From Hexactinellida sp. DTS-2022 (lineage: Eukaryota > Porifera > Hexactinellida), in assembly GCA_028753945.1 (NCBI GenBank), contig JAPNXP010000008.1, positions 4,154,001 through 4,218,000 of the forward strand: a DNA stretch of 64,000 nucleotides, in the 5' to 3' direction. The position numbers and the translations under genes are program-made. The notes beneath the pieces were generated by a model. The model made no database searches, was not told the origin of the DNA, and saw nothing but the letters and a program-made list of their open reading frames with translations. This document shows, one piece after another, positions 19,929-29,827 of the stretch. The first letter of the stretch is position 1. Every line of letters starts with the position of its first letter.

Positions 19929-22828
19929 TTACATACTCTCTACTCGCTTGGAGAACTCATCCAGCTGTTGCCCTATAACTTGCGGCAGCTCATTGGGAAT
20001 CTGTTGTTTGAAATAAGTGCGAATCGACTGTACTTCTTGCTGGAGCTCGTCTTTGGGCATGTGGAAGAGAGAACTGATGTCAACTGAGGACAAGTTCGTT
20101 GTTGTCAGGGAGCCCGGCTTAGGAATGTACCCTGCAGAGACAGGAGAATAAAACATGGTGTGTTAACTAACAACAGATATACCTACCGATAGGAGTCGAA
20201 TCCGCGATGTCTTCATTATCCACGCGTCTAAATATCCACTCCAGGACCCTAGAATTCTCTCCGAATCCCGGCCATATAAACTTCCCCTCCACATTCTTTC
20301 GGAACCAGTTTACGTGGAATATCTTAGGCAGCGTGAGACCTGGTCTGTCCTGTATATCGTGCCAGTACTGCAAGTAGTGTCCGAAGTTATACCCGAAGAA
20401 CGGCCGCATCGCGAACGGGTCGTGCAGCAACACCTTCCCCTTGTGCTCCGCGGCCGCCGTCGCCTCTGAGCGCATGGAGGCGCCCACGAACACACCGTGC
20501 GACCAGTCGAACGCCTCGTACACGAGGGGGATCGTGTCCGGCCTCCGCCCCCCGAATACGATCGCTTCTATGGGCACCCCCTCGGGGTCCTCCCAGGCCG
20601 GGTCTATCACGGGGCACTGGACAGAGGGGGTGCAGAAGCGGGAGTTGGGATGCGCAGCCGGCTTCCCCGAGTCTGGCTTCCACGGATCTCCCAGCCTACA
20701 GCGTACAGACCGTCAACACACTTTATAATACACTTATAACCAGTGCTTCAAAGCATATAAAATTATTACACTCCAATTCTCTGCGATAACACTATAATTT
20801 TGGCAATTGTAGACTCGTTTGCTGGACTCAAACTCTAATTTAGCACTACATTCTAATCGAATCCTTAAAGCACTGCTTATAGCAGTCTACACTTATAGCA
20901 ATACTGCACCATAGCACGTACCAAGAGGTGACTTCGGTGCCGAAGAGAGGAACCTCTTTCTCGAGGCCTTCCCAGTAGACGCCTCCGTCAGAGGTGAGAG
21001 CCACGTTTGTGAATATTGTGTTCTTTCCTATCGTCTTCATGGCGTTAGGGTTGGAGGACATATTCGTGCCAGGCGCGACACCGAAGAACCCATTTTCTGG
21101 GTTAATAGCTCGCAGCTGGCCATTCGAGTCAAATCTAAACAGAAATAATATAGTTTATGTTAGTCGAAAGTTGTTATAGTCGAAACTGGTTTTTAACCAA
21201 TTCTTTGCGTGGAAATAAGTAAGAAAAATCCGATAGTTAGAATGAACCGATTGAAATAAAACAATATTTGAATTTCTTACACATTTAGAATAAATAGTTA
21301 GTTAGAAAAATCCGGTGTTAGAAAAAACCGGTTTCGACTTATTATAAATAGTACCTCATCCACGCTATATCGTCGCCTACACATTCCACTTTCCACCCTG
21401 GTAGCGAGGGCAGCATCATAGCGAGGTTGGTTTTCCCGCAGGCGCTAGGGAAGGCGGCGGCTATGTACTTCTTGGCGCCCTGCGGACTGGTGATGCCCAG
21501 GATGAGCATGTGCTCCGCCAGCCAGCCCTCGTCACGCGCGATGCACGAGGCCACGCGCAGCGCAAAGCACTTCTTGCCCAGCAGCGAGTTGCCGCCGTAG
21601 CCGCTCCCGTAGGAGATTATCTCGCGCTCCTTCGGGAATTGCGTGATGATGGTCTCGCCCGGGTTGCAGGGCCAGTGTACGTCCGGCCGGCCCCCCGACA
21701 GAGGGTACCCCACCGAGTGGAGGCACTTCACGAACGAGTCAGGGCCTAGCGCCTGTAGCACGTGAGCTCCTACGCGCGTCATTATTCGCATGCTCGAGAC
21801 TACGTACTCCGAGTCCGTCAACTGGATACCTATAGTAGAGCGGCAAGGAATTATACAGGAGCGTGAGACGATTCTTTTGGAGCATGATTATTGGAAAATT
21901 TAATTTAGGAGCGCGAAAATTTGGAATCTTCTCCTATACCGTAACATTAAATTGTTATTAGGGCGTATGCAATTGGATCAAACCAGGATTAGCAGCTTAT
22001 TTATAAATGGCTGTAGAATATACTGGTATCAATACGGAATATACAAGGATATTAGTGTAAGGCTATACATAGGATATTAGTGTAATTCTATACATAGGAT
22101 ATTAGTGTAAGCTACGCACCTATCTTAGCGAGAGGAGACCCGACAGGCCCCATGCTGAAGGGAATGACGTACATGGTCCGGCCGGTCATACAGCCGGAGA
22201 ACTTGTCCTTGAGTTCCCGACGCATGGTGTCTGGCTGCGCCCAGTTCCCGAGGGTCCCCTTGACGCCCTCCGCGGGGGTGGGCACTGAGTCGGATCGGTT
22301 CTCTGTGCACATGAAGGTGCGGGACTCCACGCGAGCCACGTCCTTGGGGTCTGTTCGCGCTAAGTAGGAGTTCTCGAACTTCTTTAGCTTAGTCAGTCGC
22401 CCGTCTGCCACCAGCTTGGCGACGAGTCTACAGAAATAGCAGAGCAGTCAAAACAACACAAGTTAGTCCAAGGTTTCATACAGGCGAGTAAATTTGAGAA
22501 GAAACTTTTCTAGGCACGCGAAAATCGAGAGATGCAATACAAATTGAGTAACTTAGGAGCTCAAACTAGATATAAGGTGCCTGTATGAATTCCTATGTAT
22601 AACTTACGTGTCGTGCTCGCTGCTGGACCCGTCGCACACATACACGTCTCTGGCGTTACAGAGAGCGGCGCTCTCTTTAACGAATCTCTTCAGATCTGAC
22701 TGCAGGGAGTCCACAGACAGCCCGCCCGAGAGAGGGGCGGCCCGTGCTGCCGAGGGGACTAGCGGCCCCCTGAGCAGGGCAGGGAGCTGTCCTCTCGAGC
22801 GGGAGAGGGACTGGGAGAGACGGAACAT
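19929..22828 (-). CDS. PCK2: Phosphoenolpyruvate carboxykinase (GTP), probably mitochondrial
   Basis: Six exons, 642 residues (PCK2 is 640): 22608-22828, 22120-22427, 21355-21829, 20922-21134, 20187-20695, 19929-20131. All phases close. The GTP-dependent PEPCK signature [13 protein letters not shown] places the hyper-reactive Cys at 307 and the P-loop Lys at 309. [20 protein letters not shown] and [13 protein letters not shown] follow as in animal enzymes. It converts oxaloacetate plus GTP to phosphoenolpyruvate, the committed step of gluconeogenesis. The N-terminus [20 protein letters not shown] is Arg/Ser/Leu-rich and lacks acidic residues, so I predict mitochondrial import; gene symbol PCK2 rests on that. 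Intron 21135-21354 holds a family C element. Confidence 0.96.
21178..21340. mobile_element. Family C TIR element in a PEPCK intron
   Basis: About 163 bp from AGTCGAAACTGG to AAAACCGGTTTCGACT, occupying most of the 220 bp intron. Same family as 12846 and 39085. Confidence 0.75.
22046..22110. repeat. Three-copy tandem repeat, GGATATTAGTGTAA
   Basis: Three copies of a unit of about 28 bp (GGATATTAGTGTAA plus CTATACATA) in PEPCK intron 21830-22119. Confidence 0.75.
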
Positions 22829-23159
22829 GCTGTAGGAATAAGAATGAGCTAGTTGCGCTAAAGGGAGATTGGAATGCAAAAATGTCAGATTGCCAAATTG
22901 TCGGATTATGCAGGTTCTAATGCATAATCCGACGCTCATTGGTATAAGGAAAAATGTCGGTTCTGCTGAATTCCGGATTATAGAGGGTTGGATTATGCAG
23001 GTTCTATTGTATGTTGTTATACTAAGTATGCTATTTCCAATTAGTATAATATACTTCCAAAGAATAATTGTTATTATAAAATGAATACTGAAACACGCCT
23101 AAATGTGTCCACTAATTCCAGGGCTTTGGAATCAGCTTCAATTCAAGAGATAAAGTCAG

Positions 23160-23573
23160 CTAATTCTCATCCTCATCGTCGTCGTCGTCTCCCCACATCC
23201 AGTCGTACATATCTCCGATAATAACCGCGAGGTAGCAGCCCAGCCCAATCGAGGGCACCAGCACCAAGGCAGCGTACAGGGGCCCCAAACTGAAGTTCCC
23301 AAATCGATAAAACCGTTTAGGCTCGGGGGGAATTAGCCCTCGCTTCGCCACGAAGGAGAAATCGTGTCTCGCCCTGAATAAGGAGGAGGGGCTTACGAAC
23401 TCCTGTCTGGTACGGGTCTTCATTAGCCGCCAGCCCGAGCCAAACAGGTTCGGTTTGTGCAGCGAAGTAATGTACAGTCTGAGCATGTTAATCGTGAGGA
23501 GGAAGAGAAGCAGCTCAGTCAGGTGAATGAGGAGCACATGCTGGTTTCTAAGGGGAAGTCTATTCGCAATCAT
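23160..23573 (-). CDS. Small two-pass membrane protein, unrecognised
   Basis: Intronless, 137 residues. Hydrophobic segments lie at about residues 12-35 and 96-127, separated by a basic loop with SLFRARHDFSF and GLIPPEPKRFYRFG. The protein ends in a run of Asp/Glu. The basic loop and acidic tail suggest an organelle or ER membrane protein, but I do not recognise the family. It lies between PEPCK and the HURP-like gene, all on the minus strand. An additional 5' exon cannot be excluded. Confidence 0.55.
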   Translation of the reverse strand: MIANRLPLRNQHVLLIHLTELLLFLLTINMLRLYITSLHKPNLFGSGWRLMKTRTRQEFVSPSSLFRARHDFSFVAKRGLIPPEPKRFYRFGNFSLGPLYAALVLVPSIGLGCYLAVIIGDMYDWMWGDDDDDEDEN

Positions 23574-23864
23574 ACACAGCAGACTCCGCTTAAGGCCACC
23601 GTTAATTTAGAATTATCCAAAAAGTAGTACGGAAATTGAGCGAGATTTCGTTAATTGAATTACAACAAACAAGTTCGGAAAAATATAAAGTGTTCTAAGC
23701 TCCAAAGTTACTTTTCCGCTTAATTAAGTGGACTGAATGTACTACTTACATTAGTGAATAGTTGGAATTTATTAATAGAGGATTAGTACTACAAGTGAGT
23801 TAATTGGCTCTAGTTCAAAGTTAACGCTATATGATTCACAAACGTATCGTGTGGTTGTGTATAT

Positions 23865-25265
23865 CTAGCTATCCTTATGTTCCGTCATAACGATAAGGTT
23901 GTCCCCAGTTTTCTTCTTCATTATCTCGCGACCTCGCATGATCTGTTCGCGGAGAGAAGAGCTGGAGGCGCGAGTCACGCGAGCCACGTGAGTAGACTCC
24001 TTCTTGGGTCTGGGAACAATCCTCCTGGGCTTCCTATCCACTTTGTGCGTGCTCTTAACGGCTTGATATCCGTTCTCTGCTAGCCTGATAAGCTTGCTGT
24101 ACCTAGCTTGCATGCCCTCCACCTCTCTCAGAATCAGGTCCCAGAACCCCTGCAGATCGGAGCATCTGGTTTCCAGGTCCAGGCCCCCAGGGTTATCAGT
24201 CGCGTCCCGAATCAGCCCCGAGTACTGCGGGAACTTCTTGTTCAGCAGCAGGTCCGTGTTGCCGATCGCAGACCGGATGTTGTCGCACGCCTCCGTGAGC
24301 GTATTGAGTGTCCCCTGCCATCTGTCTCGCTGCGACACGAGATCCTCCGTGGTGCCCTGCAGCAGATGCGCGTACAGCTCTATGCCAGACAGCTGGGAGG
24401 CCGGAGAGGGCTCCTTTGTTACAGAATCTTTCGAGGACTTGCGAACGGAAGGTAACGCTTCAAACTCGTTTGTATTCGATTCGGAACTCTGCAGCAGCTC
24501 GGTTTCGTCTCCCATGAGAGAGAACGCGCCGATCAGATTCCTGCTGACGGTGGGGGCGGGGGCGCTGATGGGGGACAGCTCAACGGAGTCCTCCAGGATC
24601 GTAGGCTCGCGGACAGCAGGCAGCGCCGCCTCAGGGTTACCTGTGAACACGAAGGGACTGCGAGGGATGTTCGAGAAGATGTCAGAGAAGCGGAGAGATC
24701 TCCGACGCACCTTGAGGCTCCTGTCTACCAATTCGTTGTCCGGTATCCATGCCAGTTCCTGGACGTCCAACAATAACGTAGGCTTTGCGAGAGAGGAGGC
24801 ACTGGTCTTCTCCGCGTCCGCCTCTCGTCTCGCCTGTGAGCGGGTTACTCTAGAGCTCGGTAACTGCTTGGGATCGTGAGTCAAAGAGTTTCTATTAGAG
24901 TTAGAATTAGAACTCGCAATGAGACTGTTTTGCAGGGACCTGGAAGTTTGCGGAGCCGTTTCAAAACTGAGAGAGGTTTTGTTCATGCTCCCGGGGCCAC
25001 AGGGGAGAAAGGGCTTCTTGTTTGTTTTATTTTGTTTTGCTAAATGCTTCTTCTTCCTCCACTCGACCAGTTTCCGAGCTTTCTCCTTCTTGTTAGGTCT
25101 CTGACTCATTAAATTATTCGACAGCATGCCTGGGATATCTCTGTTTTTATTAAATTGGTTTTCTCTCTTTCCTCTCGTTTCTCTCGCCGTATCTCTACGT
25201 TTCTGAATTACGAACTTATCGTTTTTTTTCGAATAGTTATTCTTGAATGAATTGATTCGTGACAT
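23865..25265 (-). CDS. DLGAP5: HURP-like spindle protein (DLGAP5 family)
   Basis: Intronless, 466 residues (human DLGAP5 is 846). The N-terminus is strongly basic (residues 1-85, many Lys/Arg), as in the microtubule-binding part of HURP, and RVTRSQARREA parallels the RITRSKAK segment there. Residues about 285-410 form a GKAP-type helical region: RDRWQGTLNTLTEACDNIRS, KKFPQYSGLIRDA and CSDLQGFWDLILREVEGMQ match the HURP version (SDLDGFWDMV). HURP is a Ran-regulated bundler of kinetochore microtubules near chromosomes. The assignment to HURP rather than the synaptic DLGAP1-4 rests on the basic N-terminus and the absence of other DLGAP repeats. Confidence 0.78.
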   Translation of the reverse strand: MSRINSFKNNYSKKNDKFVIQKRRDTARETRGKRENQFNKNRDIPGMLSNNLMSQRPNKKEKARKLVEWRKKKHLAKQNKTNKKPFLPCGPGSMNKTSLSFETAPQTSRSLQNSLIASSNSNSNRNSLTHDPKQLPSSRVTRSQARREADAEKTSASSLAKPTLLLDVQELAWIPDNELVDRSLKVRRRSLRFSDIFSNIPRSPFVFTGNPEAALPAVREPTILEDSVELSPISAPAPTVSRNLIGAFSLMGDETELLQSSESNTNEFEALPSVRKSSKDSVTKEPSPASQLSGIELYAHLLQGTTEDLVSQRDRWQGTLNTLTEACDNIRSAIGNTDLLLNKKFPQYSGLIRDATDNPGGLDLETRCSDLQGFWDLILREVEGMQARYSKLIRLAENGYQAVKSTHKVDRKPRRIVPRPKKESTHVARVTRASSSSLREQIMRGREIMKKKTGDNLIVMTEHKDS

Positions 25266-25346
25266 ATAGAGTTATAAAATCTGTAAAACTCAAGCCTATT
25301 TAACTACAGACTACAGTGATCTGTAAATTACTATACAGTATACTTG

Positions 25347-25494
25347 CAGTAGGACCTCGTTGTCAACATGCGTTTGCCTTAATTAATTATCCGGAATTCG
25401 TATTACCGTAATTACTGTAACCAATATCATTTGTTATGAAAAGGCTTTTTAGGGGCGTGTTCGTATAACCGTGTTCGTACTAACGAGGTTATTG
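25347..25494. mobile_element. Family A TIR element
   Basis: CAGTAGGACCTCGTTGTCAAC to TTCGTACTAACGAGGTTATTG, about 148 bp, in the 348 bp spacer between the HURP-like gene and MRPL52. No gene is visible in that spacer. Confidence 0.7.
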
Positions 25495-25613
25495 TATATT
25501 ATAAATTTATAATAAATTAATATGTTTTTAACTTTTCTATCGGATTAGGACTGATCCGATGCTGTTAATAACAAGTGATAAGTAATATTGTGACAATTAC
25601 AAAATATATTCCC

Positions 25614-25937
25614 TCAATAGTACTTGGTAATATCCTCCTCAGTTGGCTTTCCTAAATCGGGATTCTCGACTAGTATTCTCTTCGACTCTGTCAGTTCGTC
25701 GATAAGTACGTGTGCTTGTTCGATCATATCCCGGGCAGCCGTCTCGCGACGCAGCTGACCCTTGGAGAGGGGCCCGGGGGTTCCGTCCGCGTGGCTCCAG
25801 TCAGGCCCCTCCCACAGAGGGCCCTCCTGACCGGTCTTGCGGATACCCCTCTCGATCCGCATCTCCTGTCCCCCTCCACGGATAGCAATGTAATTGATGC
25901 ACAAGTTACGGTAGAGTGGAACTGACAAGCGAAACAT
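25614..25937 (-). CDS. MRPL52: Mitochondrial ribosomal protein L52
   Basis: Intronless, 107 residues (human MRPL52 is 123). The core GPLWEGPDWSHADGTPGPLS followed by KGQLRRETAARDMIEQ matches MRPL52 ([21 protein letters not shown]). The first 20 residues, with Arg/Leu/Tyr and no acid, look like a mitochondrial targeting sequence. It is a component of the large mitoribosomal subunit. Confidence 0.88.
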   Translation of the reverse strand: MFRLSVPLYRNLCINYIAIRGGGQEMRIERGIRKTGQEGPLWEGPDWSHADGTPGPLSKGQLRRETAARDMIEQAHVLIDELTESKRILVENPDLGKPTEEDITKYY

Positions 25938-26589
25938 CTAATACAGAATAATATATCTGTTTATATTAGGAGAATCTCGTTAGTTAGTACGACTAAGTAC
26001 GAACACCAGGGGACCGTCAAAATGGGTTTCCTTATCCGGAATTCGTATTAACCAATATTTTGTATTGAAAAAGCTTTGAAGGGGACTGAAATAGTATTCG
26101 TATTTACCGTGTTCGTACTAATGAGGTTCTACTATAATTATAGCAAATGGTAAGTTGCATGACCGTTCATGTAAAACTATCTGCACTCATGAATCTAACT
26201 GGGCTGTCAAGTGGGAGCAGTTGTCCCAAGGGCCGTGGGAGAAAATATACTAAGTGGGTCAGTTATTATGGTAAATTGGTTACACGTAATATAAGAGTAG
26301 CTAACCAAGTTCGAGAGACCGGAGAGAAAATGCCCAGAGGCCAGCCTCTCACGCAACAATGTTATAATTCAGTTGAAATGCTGTACAAGTGATGCCAAGG
26401 TATAATTACATAACTTAAAATATAAGTCATAGTGTATTACATATTTTATTAGAATGTGGTTTCCTCCAAAACAATTAAAAAGTATATTAAGACAATTTAC
26501 ATTATTAGTGAGTAGCAATTAGAAGAACAACCCGTTACACAGTTACAGGCCTAAATCAATAAGTTACTTACAAAAAGTATAATATTATT
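25938..26589. other. Spacer with one TIR element
   Basis: Holds a family A element at 25969-26134 and otherwise AT-rich sequence. An 81-codon plus-strand frame at 26147-26392 is unconvincing (see rejected list). Confidence 0.5.
25969..26134. mobile_element. Family A TIR element
   Basis: Copies of CGAACACCAGGGGACCGT and GTTCGTACTAATGAGGTTCT in inverted layout around CTTATCCGGAATTCGTATTA, as in the 8472 and 30465 elements. Confidence 0.7.
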
Positions 26590-27555
26590 CTACTGCATGA
26601 AGTTGTACACCATTACAATTATTAGACTAATTGCAGCTTGAATAATGGAGACCCAAATGTAAGCCAGATTGAACGTGAACAGATTGAGAGTAGGATTGCC
26701 AAGCACATGGAACATTTGTAACCCAATGGAAGCAACTACGAAATACAATACATACTTTATCAAGATAACCATCCAGAAGGCAGCAAATGCGACTGCTAAC
26801 TTGCAGAAATAACGAATATTGTGTCCGTCTGTTTCCGGTCTCAGTTCGTAAGCGCTTGTCAGCTTTTTAGCCAAAAGCCAGCCTGACTGCCAAAAGAGAA
26901 ACAGCTCGATTGACAGCATCAAGTAGTTGACAGCGAATACGTAGTATAGTGTATATATACCTCCAATTCCACGCAACACGAAGAGATAAATGAACCTTAA
27001 AGGAATGAATAGCGCTACAAGACGGTACGGAATGGTATCATTCTGTTGATCTGAGTGAACCAGCTTCTGACATAACAGCACATAGGTTAAGTAGCTAACA
27101 AACTCGAGGGAGGCAGCCCATAGCCCGAACAGAATCCAGAGAAATAAAGGATTGTTGTTATACACTCCCTGCATAAAGAGAATGCTGTAGTAGTTAGAGT
27201 TACCGATAGGAAATGAATTGGAATTATCCACAGAGGTACTCGCATTTGTGGATGCAATGAATATCCCAATCGATCCATGGATAATAGTTAGACCCCAAAA
27301 TAAGGCGGAAAATACGAAATATAAAGTAGAGAAGAAGTAGACACGCCTCCCGACGATAAGTCCCACCACATCACCCGCCCTGCTCCCGTATGCAATCTCA
27401 ACAATCTGCTGTACAGTGTATCTACAGAGGAACAGAGCCAACGGGAAGAATATAACTCCGGTAACCAAGAAGAAGTAATTGCTCACACAATAGAAAGTAG
27501 ACGGATATGAATCGTAAATAGCGAGTGTAGCCCAATTGGGAATGGGTATTGACAT
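26590..27555 (-). CDS. Multi-pass membrane protein, unrecognised
   Basis: Intronless, 321 residues, with about seven hydrophobic segments (near 21-44, 72-101, 138-162, 178-200, 205-229, 250-283, 290-319). A loop rich in Ser/Asn (about 102-125) between segments 2 and 3 looks extracellular. No GPCR DRY or NPxxY motif and no transporter signature that I know is present. Coding DNA is AT-rich, unlike the neighbouring housekeeping genes. The gene at 50130 has a similar overall architecture, but I cannot show homology by eye. Confidence 0.6.
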   Translation of the reverse strand: MSIPIPNWATLAIYDSYPSTFYCVSNYFFLVTGVIFFPLALFLCRYTVQQIVEIAYGSRAGDVVGLIVGRRVYFFSTLYFVFSALFWGLTIIHGSIGIFIASTNASTSVDNSNSFPIGNSNYYSILFMQGVYNNNPLFLWILFGLWAASLEFVSYLTYVLLCQKLVHSDQQNDTIPYRLVALFIPLRFIYLFVLRGIGGIYTLYYVFAVNYLMLSIELFLFWQSGWLLAKKLTSAYELRPETDGHNIRYFCKLAVAFAAFWMVILIKYVLYFVVASIGLQMFHVLGNPTLNLFTFNLAYIWVSIIQAAISLIIVMVYNFMQ

Positions 27556-27749
27556 GATCTGCCACGAATATAATGAGGAAGATTATGATAATCACAAATA
27601 AATAAAGTATTCTATTAATTAAAATAATCAGTACAAACACTATACATACTTATACAACTAATTCAATTTAGCTATCAGGTTTCTCCAACCTGTGATGTGC
27701 TAAGAATAACGGTAATGTGATATTTAAGCACACCCCATAATAAGGAAAG

Positions 27750-28736
27750 CTAAAATATTTGAATGCGATTGTTAATACTATCGCATACAAGCAGTCTCCC
27801 ATTGAAATCCACTGCTATTCCCTGTGGACGTATAAACTGCCCAGGGTTTGCTCCTTTTGTGCCAATAGAGTGTAGCAGCTCTCCTTTGGAAGATAGGAAC
27901 TTGATAGCGTGGCTCTCACAATCGGAGCCTAGTATGAGACAGTCTGTGGTTATTGATTGGATGAAACAAAGGTTAGATTTTCTAAGGAAGTTACGTGTCC
28001 GAATTCCGTTCTGTTTGTAGACGTGAATAGAAGCTAGGAGTCCGTTGTCCAGCACTATGATCTCCTGCATCGGAGATACAGACACGTCACAGGGCTGTTT
28101 CAGCTCTTTGTGTCCGAACCGACTTTTGTACTTCAGTCGAGATGTAAACACCTAAAATTTACAATTAATTTCGAATCGTTTATAGCAATTTCATGCATTT
28201 TGTCCGTTGGTCATTTATCTCGGTTATATAAAATGTTTACAAGCTATTAATTCTGCGCTACGGGTGTTTTCATATCTTACACTCAGATTCCTAATGGGAT
28301 GAAGCGCAGAACGAATAGCTTATAAACAATCCTTACAATCTATAATAAGTGACTAACGGGACAACAAGGGGAACAGCTGTCAATACAGTTCTAAGATCCG
28401 AGTATGAGGAGCCTACCTGAATGCGGTTGTTGACGCTGTCTGCTATGAACACTCTCCCCTCCTCGCTAACTGCTATTCCGGTCGGTACGTTAAACTGCAG
28501 GCTGCCCCCTCCCTTGTTGCCAGCTTTGTAGAGATAGCTGCCTGACAACGTGAATGCCTGTATGTTATGATTGTCGGAATCTGTAATGTATATGTTCTGA
28601 CCCTTGATAGCAATGCCGAATGGAAATAGGAACTCTCCATCTTGACTGCCAATCGATCCAAACTCGAATAAAAAGTTCGTATTTTCATCAAATACCTATA
28701 ACAGTTTGTCAATAGTCTGTCATTGATTTGTTAAAA

Positions 28737-28772
<36 letters not shown>

Positions 28773-29385
28773 TCAAACAAACCTGCACACGTTTGTTCCC
28801 ACAGTCCACAACGAATATTCTGTTTTGATAATCAACTGCTATTCCTCTCAAATTCCTGAACTCTCCCTGCTTAACACCGTTAGTCCCGAATACATATTTG
28901 CTCTCCCCATAGCTCTCTATGTCTCTATGCAGGCGCGGAGGCTCTGACAGCGGAGACTGGAGCTCAGAGGCTACCGAGTCTATGTCAGAGAAAACAGCTG
29001 ATCCGATCGATTCCGTGTCGCTGAAGTTGTCTTGGGAGCTGGACATGATTGAGTATTCACTCAAATTAGTTTGTATAACGTCTAACGTTTCAATGAGGTT
29101 TTGTACGTGCTTGGTTCTATTACTGTATTCGTCACTTATCGCGGACAAACACTTTTCCTTCTGGTTCTTCAACTGACGGATCGACCGATCGTAGGATACC
29201 TCAATCTTGCCAATCAACTGGGATTCCTTATCCAAGAGCTCTTCTTTCAGAAGTCTCAGCTCAATCAGATATTTCCCACAATCCAAATACTTTTCTCGAT
29301 ACTTTTGTGAGATAGACTGAACATGTTCGTCTATGTTATTCATAACATTGAGCTCGTCGTTTTCACAATTATGTTTAACGGCCAT
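27750..29385 (-). CDS. Coiled-coil NHL-repeat protein (TRIM-NHL-like, no RING)
   Basis: Three exons, 28783-29385, 28417-28695 and 27750-28151, encode 427 residues. Residues about 15-110 are a Lys/Glu/Leu-rich coiled coil, followed by a Ser/Asp-rich acidic linker. The C-terminal part has about six NHL-type blades, each with a GIAVD-like strand and a D-x-x-N-x-R-I/V-Q turn: NLRGIAVDYQNRIFVVDCGN, PTGIAVSEEGRVFIADSVNN, PQGIAVDFNGRLLVCDSINN. Six blades would close one beta-propeller. TRIM2/3/71-type proteins carry the same coiled coil plus NHL but start with RING and B-box zinc domains; neither is visible here. NHL propellers bind RNA or proteins; the target is unknown. Confidence 0.8.
28741..28771. 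repeat. TAA microsatellite
   Basis: About ten TAA triplets in the first intron of the NHL gene, close to the splice donor. Confidence 0.95.
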
Positions 29386-29827
29386 TAAGAAACAATGATT
29401 TAAATATTAACAAGACTCAACTATGCCAAGAAATAGCTCATTTAACTGCTGAGTTTGAGTTATAGCTTAATGCAATAGGATTTAAATGAATTGAATCAAC
29501 AGAAGCCTGAGAATACTAAGTTCGGTCGAGAGGATAAGATCAGTCTAATGTTACAACCTGACTGTATTCATAAGTGGTAGCCATTGAGATTCCAGCTAAC
29601 ACAATTATAGGATCAGTACTATTCTGGATATATCATACATATATGCTTATGCTATAGTCAGAAAGGAGGAAACAAATTATACAATTACTGAAATAGTCCT
29701 AAACATTTGGTTAGAACATTAATTGATGAGTATTTTAAAAATTTATTTAATTAACAGAACGTATATTTGTATAAATTGAAGTTAAGATATCGTTACCTGT
29801 GAGAATATAAGAAATAAACTAATCTGA
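29386..29827. other. Spacer between NHL and AT-hook genes
   Basis: AT-rich, no gene or clear repeat seen. It should contain the NHL promoter and the 3' UTR of the AT-hook gene. Confidence 0.5.

Noticed and set aside
26147..26392. An 81-codon plus-strand frame in the spacer after MRPL52
   Set aside because: Low-complexity, no domain, no supporting splice or promoter signal, next to a TIR element.
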